A DNA stretch of 64,000 nt from Rhizophagus prolifer (Eukaryota; Glomeromycota; Glomeromycetes; Glomerales; Glomeraceae): contig NQWY01033931.1 of NCBI GenBank assembly GCA_019425655.1, positions 1 to 64,000 of the forward strand, given 5' to 3'. The position numbers were made by a program, and so were the translations under genes. Below, one piece after another: positions 16,798 to 25,441 of the stretch; position 1 is the first letter of the stretch; each line of letters opens with the position of its first letter. The notes beneath the pieces are model-generated. The model searched no databases, was not told the DNA's origin, and saw only the letters and a program-made list of their open reading frames with translations.

Positions 16798-17469
16798 TCA
16801 GATCGGCTGTATCAGCTCCGCACCCTGATTTTTCACGTTTCCTACTGCGCGAGCGACCGAGTGCCAGATAAAATCCTCTGCAGAAACGCTTCCCTGGCGG
16901 GCGATATCTTCCACCTCTTTTCCGTTGGTATTTTGCTGCAGCCAGCTGCGTGCTGCCTCCGGAGTCAGTACCAGCGGGCGGCGATCATGAATATCAACCA
17001 GCCCTTTATCAGCCGCAGCAGTGACGATAAGAAAGCCTTCATTCTCATCGCCGCGTTCAAATGGCGTACTGCCGATCGCTGCGAATAACAATGGCTGGCT
17101 ATCACGCCGGTGAATGAAATACGGCTGTTTTGCGCTCCCTTCCTTCTTCCATTCATACCAGCCATCGGCAAACACAATCGCGCGTCCGTGTAACCACAAC
17201 GACTTAAACATCCGACTGGTCGCGGCGGTTTCCAGACGGGCATTAATAAGGGGCTGCTTATTCCACCATTCGGGCGCATAGCCCCAGTGAACAGGATCGA
17301 GACGCAGGGCGCTATCCTTTTCACTCAGCAGGAGCACCTTCGTGCCGGGAGCCACGTTATACCGACCGACAGGCTGATGGTCGACGGCAATGATGTCACG
17401 AGCAGCATCGTCAGCAAGATATGCAAGATATTCCTCGCGGGTATTGAACTGCGTAAATCGTCCGCACAT
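16798..17469 (-). CDS. SRAP/YedK-HMCES family protein
   Basis: A 223-residue protein starting MCGRFTQF, so that after Met removal Cys2 is N-terminal, as needed for the thiazolidine crosslink these proteins form with abasic sites in single-stranded DNA. Other family signatures are RYNVAPG, INARLETA, GWYEWKK and DIHDRRPLVL. The start at 17469 is fixed by Cys2; the longer upstream frame is spurious. On conjugative plasmids it sits in the leading region, fitting a job in protecting incoming single-stranded DNA. Confidence 0.92.
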   Translation of the reverse strand: MCGRFTQFNTREEYLAYLADDAARDIIAVDHQPVGRYNVAPGTKVLLLSEKDSALRLDPVHWGYAPEWWNKQPLINARLETAATSRMFKSLWLHGRAIVFADGWYEWKKEGSAKQPYFIHRRDSQPLLFAAIGSTPFERGDENEGFLIVTAAADKGLVDIHDRRPLVLTPEAARSWLQQNTNGKEVEDIARQGSVSAEDFIWHSVARAVGNVKNQGAELIQPI

Positions 17470-17814
17470 GCGTTCCTCCGGCCTGATCCTTTCTTTACAG
17501 CATAGTTCGTGCGGTACCGCGCCGTGACAAATTGCCCTCACAAGGATGTCGCTGCGCTCCGCGACAGAACAGTCCCCCGTCCTGACGGGCTCCGGTGGGT
17601 TTGCACGCCGTGCCTTCACGCTAGCCCGGCAGCGTCGTCTCTAAGGGTTCGCTGTCGCCGTCATCCTCACCCGTTCCCGCTGTTCACGGCGCATTCAGCC
17701 CGCTCTCAGCGGCGGGTGCGGCTTGCGGTGACGCCCTTTTCGCCTGCCGCTTAAAGCCGGGCTTTTGTGTCGGCACGGCGCAAGAGGGTGCCGTCTATCA
17801 GAGAGGAGAGTGCT
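17470..17814. other. gene-free spacer with an orphan RepE iteron
   Basis: About 345 bases without a convincing gene. At 17524-17540, GTGACAAATTGCCCTCA matches the RepFIA iteron exactly although ori2 is about 5 kb away. Just after it TGTCGCTGCGCTCCGCGACA forms a hairpin. Confidence 0.6.
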
Positions 17815-18507
17815 ATGTCCCGTTTTATCCTGGGTGACTGCGTGCAGGTCATGTCCCGTTTTCCGTCCCGTGCTGTCGATTTTATACTTACCGATCCGCC
17901 GTATCTCGTTGGCTACCGCGACCGTTCCGGGCGTACGCTCGCCGGTGATAACACCCCGGAATGGCTCCAGCCAGCGTGTCAGGAGATGTACCGCGTACTG
18001 AAAAACGACAGCCTGATGGTGAGTTTTTACTCCTGGAACCGTGCCGACCTGTTTATCAATGCCTGGAAACAGGCGGGCTTCCGGATTGTCGGCCACGTGG
18101 TTTTCGCCAAGACCTACGCCTCGAAATCCATCTTTGTGGGCTACACGCACGAGAGCGCCTACCTGCTGGCTAAGGGGCTGCCACAGACGCCGGACCGCCC
18201 CATTCCGGATGTGATCCCCTGGAAATACACGGGCAACCGCCACCACCCGACCGAAAAACCGGTGCAGAGCCTGCGCCCGCTTATCGAATCCCTGACGCGC
18301 CCAGGGGGCATCATCCTCGATCCGTTTGCCGGCTCCGACTCCACCTGCGTGGCAGCCGCCGAAACCAGCCGCCGTTACATCGGTATCGAACTGATGGAGG
18401 AATACCACGCCGCAGGCGTCCGCCGTCTGGCACAGGTAGAACGGGCGCGACGGATGCCGGCAGCGAATGACGGCGGATTTTATCCGGACTGGCCGGAGGC
18501 CGCATGA
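17815..18507 (+). CDS. DNA (adenine/cytosine-N4) methyltransferase
   Basis: A 230-residue beta-class-like methyltransferase: the catalytic DPPY (27-30) precedes the SAM-binding DPFAGSDSTC, and RHHPTEKP is the typical segment before it. The start MSRFILGD at 17815 follows GGAGAG. No restriction endonuclease is nearby, so it is an orphan, like the methylases in F leading regions that may protect incoming DNA. Specificity not predictable. Overlaps the next gene by ATGA. Confidence 0.88.
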   Translation: MSRFILGDCVQVMSRFPSRAVDFILTDPPYLVGYRDRSGRTLAGDNTPEWLQPACQEMYRVLKNDSLMVSFYSWNRADLFINAWKQAGFRIVGHVVFAKTYASKSIFVGYTHESAYLLAKGLPQTPDRPIPDVIPWKYTGNRHHPTEKPVQSLRPLIESLTRPGGIILDPFAGSDSTCVAAAETSRRYIGIELMEEYHAAGVRRLAQVERARRMPAANDGGFYPDWPEAA

Positions 18508-18725
18508 ATTATTCCGGGATGGAGGCACTGCGCTCCAACGTCGCCGCGCTCAGTAACGCCATGTGTGACGTCAGGATGATGCTGAACCGCCTGGAATCGC
18601 AGCGCCGGCCTGACACGTCCACGCTGGCCGAACGACTGACGGCCCAGACTCTGCGACGCATCAACGTGTTGCTTCTGGAGGCGTACCGCGAAGCCCTGGT
18701 ACTGGATGAAGCTTTCCAGGACTGA
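18504..18725 (+). CDS. small hypothetical protein coupled to the methylase gene
   Basis: A 73-residue, Leu/Arg-rich, probably helical protein. It starts within the ATGA at the end of the methyltransferase gene, so it is translationally coupled. No recognised family; similar small orfs accompany these methylases on F-like plasmids. Confidence 0.6.
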   Translation: MNYSGMEALRSNVAALSNAMCDVRMMLNRLESQRRPDTSTLAERLTAQTLRRINVLLLEAYREALVLDEAFQD

Positions 18726-18797
18726 CTGAACGCCACCGGGCGGGGCCGCCGGGTGGCGAATGAAGAAAAGAACGACAACCGCATTTGAGGAATACAT

Positions 18798-18965
18798 ATG
18801 TTTGGCAACCGTAAAGAAATCTGCAACCAGTTAAACAAGATATTCATTGGCGATGAACCATTAGCCGTCCTTTTCTGGACCGAATCCAGCATTACCGAAG
18901 CGTGCTGGAAAATGGACCCGAGATCCTCGCTGGTTTGCATAAGAACTGAGTGCACGGGAACTTGA
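18798..18965 (+). CDS. small hypothetical protein, possibly truncated
   Basis: A 55-codon frame (MFGNRKEICNQLNKIF) behind AGGA at good spacing. It has an aromatic/acidic middle but no known motif, and ends abruptly. It may be the 5' part of a longer leading-region gene. Confidence 0.35.
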   Translation: MFGNRKEICNQLNKIFIGDEPLAVLFWTESSITEACWKMDPRSSLVCIRTECTGT

Positions 18966-19068
18966 TGCGCGGTGAGAATATTTCAGCAGGGAAAAATAGC
19001 CGATAACTGGCTGATTATCCAGTTGAGTCCTGGCGAAAAAGGGGGCTTCCGAGGTATAATAGCAGCGG

Positions 19069-19140
19069 CGCTTGAGGCTTTTTGCCTCATGACGTTTGAG
19101 TGGTTTGGATGTGGTGAGGCAGAAAGAAGAAATAAATCGC
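19069..19140 (+). pseudogene. fossil of a hok/sok-type type I toxin-antitoxin locus
   Basis: The stretch around GCGCTTGAGGC and GCCTCATGACGT, followed by a GAGGCAGAAAGAAGA segment, is characteristic of the regulatory leader of hok/sok loci. The locus is broken and only this remnant is recognisable. Treated as a fossil. Confidence 0.6.
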
Positions 19141-19223
19141 CATCTGAGTGTTAGGCATGCAGAACAGCGCTGACCTGCTCCGTGAGCCACTCCAGCTGTT
19201 ATTAACAACGTCTGCAATTGGCA

Positions 19224-19382
19224 CAGGCTGTGTGAAAACTCTGATTGCTGACAGAAGGTCACGCGTTTAGACGATTTCTTAGAAAATTTGCATAGAAATA
19301 TGATGCAGATTTTACGTAAAAGCGCTGGCGTCGGCCTCTTTTGCGTCTATGTCCCAAGCTTAAATCGTTTTCACACAGCCTG
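19224..19382. mobile_element. 159-bp MITE-like element
   Basis: CAGGCTGTGTGAAAAC (19224-19239) and its exact inverse (19367-19382) bound a 159-base segment, flanked on both sides by GGCA (19220-19223 and 19383-19386), a possible 4-base target duplication. It carries no gene of its own and so would be a non-autonomous insertion element. It lies between the hok/sok-type fossil and the TacA/TacT pair. Confidence 0.55.
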
Positions 19383-19432
19383 GGCACACAGCGGACATCA
19401 GTATTCAAAAATATTAAAAAAGATAACTTGAT

Positions 19433-19469
19433 GTATAGCATTTGCTATACGCGATCAGTGTGCTATGCT
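19433..19469 (+). promoter_or_regulatory. operator/promoter of the TacA-TacT pair
   Basis: GTATAGCA (19433-19440) and TGCTATAC (19443-19450) are perfect arms; a further half-site GCTATAC follows at about 19492. TTGCTA (19442-19447) and TATGCT (19464-19469), 16 bases apart, form a promoter. Repeated half-sites fit autorepression by the RHH antitoxin. Confidence 0.6.
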
Positions 19470-19499
19470 TGTAAAGCAAACGCTATACAGGGGTGTCTT

Positions 19500-20239
<740 letters not shown>

Positions 20240-20451
20240 TGCGAAAGGACCTTTTGTTCGGAATTTTATGAGCAATAATTAAATGGTGCGCATGCGGTTA
20301 GTTCAATAGACATACATCATGAGAGAAGATGGTGAACGAGTTATTGGCTAGACAAGAATGCACGTGCAGTAGGAATGCTGTGGAATGGATAATACGGCTG
20401 CGAAATTGATTATTTAGCATTATAGGGAACAAAAAAGAGCCCATGTATTAA

Positions 20452-21049
20452 ATGGACTCTTTCTCTGATGCCTCGGTTAATCTGTCCAACTTTGTCTGGC
20501 TGCGTAAATATGGCCGGCTTGACTGGAGTCCCGGACTTCATGGCCTGGTGAAGAGGAAACTGCCTGTGACTCAGACGACTACCCCGCTTACACCCGAGCA
20601 AAGAATCAGGGAACTTGAAGAACAGCTTGAGCTGGCGAACCAGAAAGCTGATTTTTTTGAGTCAGTTATCACTGTCCTGAAAAATGATTACGGGGTGAGT
20701 GTCGTAAAAAAGCGGCCCGGCAAGTCCTCGCGCAAAGTCCGGCCCCAAAAATAACCGTTACGCGCGCATGCCAGTTCCTGGGGCACAGCAGGCAGGCGTG
20801 GTAACCTGTTCAATGACCGATGGTTATGACTGCTACCAGAATGCGCTGGCTGAGCGAATAAACGGGATCCTGAAAAATGAGTTTTTACTGTCGCGTCCTG
20901 CAGACCTTGCACAGGCCCGGGAAATGGTAAAAGAATCCGTGGCAATCTATAACTATGAGCGGCCACACCTGGCGCTGAAATACAAAACGCCCGATGATGT
21001 TTATCAGGCGTTTTACAGACAGAAAACTGTCAACTTATATCAGGACTAG
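20452..21049 (+). mobile_element. IS3-family remnant (orfA and orfB pieces)
   Basis: The first frame (20452-20754) contains the coiled-coil part of an IS3-family OrfA (TPEQRIRELEEQLELANQKA). The second (20768-21049) is the C-terminal part of OrfB (YDCYQNALAERINGILKNEF, then NYERPHLALKYKTP), including the catalytic glutamate region. The N-terminal helix-turn-helix and most of the DDE core are missing, so the element is internally deleted and immobile. The 210 bases before it show nothing clear. Confidence 0.85.
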
Positions 21050-21053
21050 TCAT

Positions 21054-21578
21054 TTAGTTCACCGCGAGTGCCTGAAGTTTTTCAGCAGCCTTCGGCGATT
21101 CTTGTAAGTCGGTGCTCTGCTTTTCATCAATAATTTTCCTGGCCTGCAGAACACGATAAATACTCTTGATTATTCTGGCGTATTCACGCCGAGCTTTGAT
21201 CGCTTCCGATGACGGTCCCGCATTATACATTCCGACACTGTCCCAGTTTTTCCCGTATGCCCTGAAGTTATCCGCCAGCACCCATGCACCGGTGTAAACG
21301 CATATACAGGGTTCATTCAGCAGTCTTTCCCTGGTGATATTAAATTGTCTCAGTTTCCTGTAATGTGAGCTGTTCACCTGCATAGCGCAAACATCTTCCG
21401 TTCCATTACGGTTGGCGTTATTTATGGCTGCCAGGCGTAGTCTGCTTTCCTGTATTGAAATTGCAGTCAGCAGCAACGGATCAATGTTGAAGTCCTTTCC
21501 GGCCTGGTTAAAACACAACTGAGGAGCTGCGCCGCAGGACAATGAGAAAACCAGAAGAAGGAACGGGACATTTTTCAT
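21054..21578 (-). CDS. lytic transglycosylase of the transfer region (orf169/VirB1-like)
   Basis: A 174-residue protein with signal peptide MKNVPFLLLVFSLSCGAA and an SLT domain: catalytic Glu in AISIQESRLR, then CAMQVNSSHYRKL and MYNAGP. It cuts peptidoglycan to let the transfer apparatus through. The start at 21578 is chosen for the signal peptide; an upstream ATG (21659) would add an unlikely N-terminus. Located beside oriT and transcribed away from traM, as orf169 in F. Confidence 0.85.
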   Translation of the reverse strand: MKNVPFLLLVFSLSCGAAPQLCFNQAGKDFNIDPLLLTAISIQESRLRLAAINNANRNGTEDVCAMQVNSSHYRKLRQFNITRERLLNEPCICVYTGAWVLADNFRAYGKNWDSVGMYNAGPSSEAIKARREYARIIKSIYRVLQARKIIDEKQSTDLQESPKAAEKLQALAVN

Positions 21579-21769
21579 TTCATTCGATCCACTTAGTGGG
21601 AGTTTAAAGGCGCTCAGAGATGAGGAATAAAAAATACGCTGCGCGATCATTTTTTTCAAGCCGTTTCCTTACAAACGCGCAGGGGGCGCTTCCATTCACG
21701 GTTTCCCGGCGGGCTGAAATACAAAAACCAACGGAGACCACTTAAAATTCCCCTCTCCTTCCTCACCCC

Positions 21770-21806
21770 TTAAAACCCTCACACCCCACGCAAGACGTTG
21801 TCTTGC
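21770..21806 (-). other. oriT: oriT nic region (F-like)
   Basis: Reading the minus strand, a hairpin GCAAGAC-AAC-GTCTTGC (21806-21790) runs directly into GCGTGGGGTGTG (21791-21780) and then AGGGTTTTAAG. F has the same plan, a hairpin ending in GCGTGGGGTGTGG around its nic site. The relaxase would nick inside this motif and the low-coordinate side would be the leading region, which fits the gene content. Confidence 0.88.
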
Positions 21807-21887
21807 AGATTACTTCTTTTATTTCAGTTGTTTACATTTAAACTGTAAGCGTTGTCATGATGGATGAGGTAAAAGTATCGCACATAC

Positions 21888-22169
21888 CGACACTAATCTA
21901 TCGCAGGTTTGTATGACACGGTTAACACATTTGTACTACCTGTTAGTGTCAGAATGTCGCATACGTATCGCACTATTGTAGATAATTAAATTAATCAGTA
22001 GACTGGGTGTCGTACAGTGTCACACTGTCGCACACCATAGTGTCGGTTTATACTACCTGTATAAACCCGTTAGTGCTGAATTGTACGATACCGGGGCAGG
22101 CTCCTTACTGTGACGGTAACTACGGTATGCGCAGACTTGCATGGCAAAGTTAGTGTCGGATCCGACACT
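21888..22169. promoter_or_regulatory. relaxosome binding-site array between oriT and traM
   Basis: An AT-rich stretch with repeated GTGTCG/CGACAC elements: around 21890, 21945, 22007-22050 and a perfect 18-base palindrome AGTGTCGGATCCGACACT (22152-22169) just upstream of traM. CTACCTGT also recurs (about 21938 and 22055). In F this region holds TraM, TraY and IHF sites and the traM promoters. Which protein binds which repeat is inferred. Confidence 0.6.
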
Positions 22170-22189
22170 ACCATAAGATGAGAGGAAAT

Positions 22190-22585
22190 ATGGGCCGTCT
22201 CGGCATTTACCTTAAAGATAAAATAGAGCGAGAAGTCCGTGATATTGTTCAGAAAGATATTCAGAATGGGGCCTCTCCGGGAGAAGCGAACATCTCTGCA
22301 ACCTGTAATGAATTAATACGGCTGGGATTGCTCGTTTATAAAAATAATGAGAGCGGAGAGCATAAGTTCGATCTGGAAGGATACCGACGTGACCTGATAC
22401 GCAAAGCGGCCGGTTCCCGCGAGGGGAGTGTGTTAATAGCGACTCTGCTGGCAGAGATGTATCTGAAAATGACCGGAAAAGATGAGCCCGGCAAACTGGA
22501 AGAAACGCTGGATATGATCCTGAGTGGCATTTCGAACGCGGAAGATAATGCCGAAAATCATCATTTCGTCCTGGATGAACAATAA
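22190..22585 (+). CDS. traM: TraM relaxosome protein
   Basis: A 131-residue protein with the TraM layout: N-terminal RHH-like DNA-binding part (MGRLGIYLKDKIEREVRDIV), the segment ISATCNELIRLGLLVY (compare ISTMLLELGLRVY in F) and a helical tetramerisation domain. TraM binds oriT and docks it to TraD. ATG 22190 follows AGAGGAAAT; the upstream ATG at 22178 overlaps this site. The 18-base palindrome before it suggests autoregulation. Confidence 0.8.
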   Translation: MGRLGIYLKDKIEREVRDIVQKDIQNGASPGEANISATCNELIRLGLLVYKNNESGEHKFDLEGYRRDLIRKAAGSREGSVLIATLLAEMYLKMTGKDEPGKLEETLDMILSGISNAEDNAENHHFVLDEQ

Positions 22586-22608
22586 AAAAGGCCGACAACA
22601 TGTCGGCC
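22584..22608 (-). terminator. terminator of the inverted traY gene
   Basis: GGCCGACA/TGTCGGCC (22590-22608) is a strong hairpin; on the minus strand it is followed by six T residues, so it ends transcripts from traY and keeps them out of traM. Confidence 0.8.
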
Positions 22609-22622
22609 CGTTCCCTGTATCG

Positions 22623-23255
22623 CTACTCCTGTTTTTCCGCTGATGTACCTCTGTCTTCTGCTTCCGCTATTTTTTCTTTCAGATACCACTCAAATGCCAT
22701 ACACAGCACTTTAAGCGCCTGAGCATCTTCATTCTGCTCCAGTAAGCGGTCCGTAAAATACCCCAGAGAATTCATGAGCCTTGTCAGCATTTCATCGTTC
22801 AGGCTGCGTTTGTGTATGCGCGCCATAATACGAATTTCATCGGCAAGATTTTCCGGAATGCGCATGCTGTAGCCTGACGTTTTGCCAGGAATAAGCACCC
22901 GTTCGCCTTCCCGCCACATCCAGACTTCCTCATGTGCTGAGGCGTTATTTTCTGATTCAGCAGGTTTGCCATCCGTTTTTATCAAATCATCCAGCCACTG
23001 CTCAAATTTCACCGCGAGCGCAACAAGGCGCTCTCCCTGCGCGGTTCGAATGACGGCGCGGTCAGGCTGGTAATTCAATGATATTAACAGGCGCGCTATT
23101 ATTTCATCGTTAATGCTTTTTCGCCCTAATCGACCACATATCCTCAGCTCCATTAACAAATTATCCGGTGCCCTCAGCCGCCATTCAATCGTTTCACCAG
23201 CATGGAATTTACGTGGTCTACCACGCTTACCCCACATATTTTCTTTAATTTTCAT
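22623..23255 (-). CDS. traY: TraY-like relaxosome protein with two RHH repeats, on the opposite strand
   Basis: A 210-residue protein with two Arc/TraY-type ribbon-helix-helix units: residues about 23-60 (IEWRLRAPDNLLMELRICGR, then SINDEIIARLL) and about 128-165 (GYSMRIPENLADEIRIMARI, then SLNDEMLTRLM). F TraY also has a tandem RHH but is 131 residues; here a linker and a C-terminal helix add length. In F, traY heads the tra operon on the same strand; here it is inverted between traM and traA, so its expression is uncoupled from the pilus genes. No traJ is seen. Confidence 0.75.
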   Translation of the reverse strand: MKIKENMWGKRGRPRKFHAGETIEWRLRAPDNLLMELRICGRLGRKSINDEIIARLLISLNYQPDRAVIRTAQGERLVALAVKFEQWLDDLIKTDGKPAESENNASAHEEVWMWREGERVLIPGKTSGYSMRIPENLADEIRIMARIHKRSLNDEMLTRLMNSLGYFTDRLLEQNEDAQALKVLCMAFEWYLKEKIAEAEDRGTSAEKQE

Positions 23256-23362
23256 ATTTATAGATTCCTGGCACCACAGGGTTTCTCCTGCATGACAAAG
23301 GATATATCCCGCCGCGCGTCAGATAATTCTTAATAATGCCGAAAAGTGTGATGATGCTCACA

Positions 23363-23419
23363 GTTTTTTTTTTTTGAGGTCATGAGACACTAGCGCCTGC
23401 GTAAACAAACACTTACGCA
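23363..23419 (+). promoter_or_regulatory. T-tract and palindrome upstream of traA
   Basis: A run of twelve T residues (23364-23375) precedes TGCGTAA/TTACGCA (23398-23404 and 23413-23419), perfect 7-base arms with an 8-base spacer, about 30 bases before traA. This is the likely control region of the main tra operon; the palindrome suits a dimeric regulator. Confidence 0.45.
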
Positions 23420-23450
23420 ACCTCACTTTGTATACATCGGAGACTCAAGC

Positions 23451-23798
23451 ATGAAAGGTAATGCCCTTGAAACCACGCAGGGATGGGCGGTAGCGTCTTT
23501 ATTCCGTGCTGCAATCAATAAATTTAACTTAAAACGTATCTGTAATATCGCGAGTTCAGTTTTGCTGCTAATGCTGGTCACGAAAGTAGCCCATGCAACC
23601 GGCACGGATTTATTGTCCTCGCAAAATACAACGGTTAACTCCACGTTTGGCTCTGGTTCCTCGCTTATTAAATGGTTTTATATCGCTGAAATTGTGATGG
23701 CGTTATTTACCTTCATCATCAAGCGCTCCCCTCTGGTGTTCGTCGGCCTGGTTATTTGTATTATCTTCACGCACATTGGTTTCGCAATCGCGAACTAA
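23451..23798 (+). CDS. traA: TraA prepilin
   Basis: A 115-residue prepilin with a 49-residue leader ending VAHA, then a 66-residue mature pilin starting TGTDLLSSQNTTVNSTFG; F TraA has the same SGNTTVKATFG segment. Two hydrophobic helices are separated by the basic loop KRSP. It is processed by signal peptidase and polymerises with phospholipid into the F-type pilus. First gene of the tra operon. Confidence 0.92.
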   Translation: MKGNALETTQGWAVASLFRAAINKFNLKRICNIASSVLLLMLVTKVAHATGTDLLSSQNTTVNSTFGSGSSLIKWFYIAEIVMALFTFIIKRSPLVFVGLVICIIFTHIGFAIAN

Positions 23799-23800
23799 TC

Positions 23801-24103
23801 ATGAACGGGGAAGATGATAAATATTACTTCCCGGAAACGCTCAATCAGCAGGAACGCATTATTGGCCTGCCCATCGACGAATTTATTGTTGTTGTTCCTC
23901 TCGTGGTTACGGGAGTGCTCTGCAACATGTCGACGGTGCTATCTGTTATTGCGGGCCTGCTGTGGTGGCTGGTCAGATATTTGAAAAAAGGGCAGGGTTC
24001 TTACTGGATGCTGAATTTTTGCTACTGGCACCTACCTTTTATTATTTTCAAAGTGACTTTCCGGCAGATACCTGACTCCTGTTTCCGGCACTGGAGGGCG
24101 TAG
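23801..24103 (+). CDS. traL: TraL pilus assembly protein
   Basis: A 100-residue protein with the TraL pattern: short polar N-terminus (YYFPETLNQQERIIGLPIDE), two hydrophobic segments and RYLKKGQGSYW. TraL (VirB3-like) is an inner-membrane part of the type IV secretion machine. It follows traA by two bases. Confidence 0.88.
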   Translation: MNGEDDKYYFPETLNQQERIIGLPIDEFIVVVPLVVTGVLCNMSTVLSVIAGLLWWLVRYLKKGQGSYWMLNFCYWHLPFIIFKVTFRQIPDSCFRHWRA

Positions 24104-24106
24104 GGA

Positions 24107-24688
24107 ATGAAATTAAAGATTAAAGGAGAGCGCGATAAATATCTTCGTACCGCATTTGTTGGCCTCTCTGTTCTGAGTGTTTTGTGTGTGGCAGGAACGG
24201 TGCTCACCAGCTCGCTGGCCTGGCATTTTGCCACCACACAAAAAACCATCACCACGCCCATGACCTATAACCATCCCTTTTCCTCAGATGCGAAATCAGC
24301 AGACAGCACCGGCATGACGATGTTCGCCACGTCCTTTCTTTACTGGCGTCTGAATGTCAGTCCTGAATCCATCGACGGCAACCAGAAAATGCTGCTCGGT
24401 TATGTACCCGCCGAAAGGCGGGACGCGCTGAAAAAGGTGCTTGATGTGGAGGCGGAGCGGATCAAAAAAGGAGGCATCACCACCCGCTTTGAAATGCACG
24501 ACATCCGGATTATTGACCCCGGCACTGTTGACATGAGCCTGACGCTTTACCCGTCAACCACTAACGGAAGTATCACCATAGCCCTGGACAGCCAGGAAAA
24601 AACTTACCGGCTGAGCATGAGTTATGAGAACGGCATCATTAACCTGCTGGACTTCTCAGAACTTGTGCCCGTCGCGACCCCACACTAA
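24107..24688 (+). CDS. traE: TraE assembly protein
   Basis: A 193-residue VirB5/TraE-family protein (188 in F) with an N-terminal membrane anchor (residues about 15-45) and a periplasmic beta-rich part. It sits in the invariant L-E-K-B order. Confidence 0.9.
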   Translation: MKLKIKGERDKYLRTAFVGLSVLSVLCVAGTVLTSSLAWHFATTQKTITTPMTYNHPFSSDAKSADSTGMTMFATSFLYWRLNVSPESIDGNQKMLLGYVPAERRDALKKVLDVEAERIKKGGITTRFEMHDIRIIDPGTVDMSLTLYPSTTNGSITIALDSQEKTYRLSMSYENGIINLLDFSELVPVATPH

Positions 24689-24700
24689 CAAGGACTGCCC

Positions 24701-25441
24701 ATGAAAATCCGCATTTCACCGGCAGCTGCAACTGTGTTACTGGCTACAGGACTCTTTCACGGCGGCCTCCGGGCCGCCACCGGTCCCGCCGCCATACCGT
24801 TTGAGAATGACGCCAGTTTCAGCGTCACGCTCAGCAACACCAACCCCAACAAAATCATCATTGACGGGGAACTCGTAACCAGTCTCAGCGGGCCAGCAGG
24901 CGCTTATGACCAGAGCACCACACCGGAAGGTGCATTGCTGCTTTCGCCTCTCGGTGGCCAGAATTTTACGGTCTTTCTGCAGACGGCAGGCGGTACTTCC
25001 GTCAGCCTGAACGTTCAGCCAAAACCCGGCACCGGCCGCACCTTGCGGTTTACACCGCTCAGTATGCCGGCGCACAGTAATGATGATGCTAAGGCCTGGG
25101 AAGAAGGCCAGAGCTATGAAAAAACGCTGGTCACCCTGTCCCGCGCCGTGGTGCGGGGAGAAGTACCGGACGACTATACCGAACTGCCGGTCAGCAGAAT
25201 GCCGGCTTACACCCCCGGCATTGCGGTGCACCTGACGCCGGAACGGCAGTTTATCGGCTCACATCTGCGTGTGGTACGTTTTCGCATGACGAACCCAGGC
25301 TATGTGACCGTGGCCCTGCGGGAGCGCGACTTCTGGCGCAAGGGTGTCCGCGCCGTAATGCTCTCTCAGAACGAGCTGTATGCCGGCGGGGAAGGCTTTG
25401 CCTGGGTGGTTTTTTCAGATGACGGAGCGCCACGCCAATGA
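24701..25441 (+). CDS. traK: TraK secretin-like protein
   Basis: A 246-residue protein with a signal peptide (to about residue 25, GLRA) and a beta-rich body; TraK forms the VirB9-like part of the outer-membrane core with TraB and TraV. Its stop overlaps the traB start by ATGA. Confidence 0.9.
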   Translation: MKIRISPAAATVLLATGLFHGGLRAATGPAAIPFENDASFSVTLSNTNPNKIIIDGELVTSLSGPAGAYDQSTTPEGALLLSPLGGQNFTVFLQTAGGTSVSLNVQPKPGTGRTLRFTPLSMPAHSNDDAKAWEEGQSYEKTLVTLSRAVVRGEVPDDYTELPVSRMPAYTPGIAVHLTPERQFIGSHLRVVRFRMTNPGYVTVALRERDFWRKGVRAVMLSQNELYAGGEGFAWVVFSDDGAPRQ

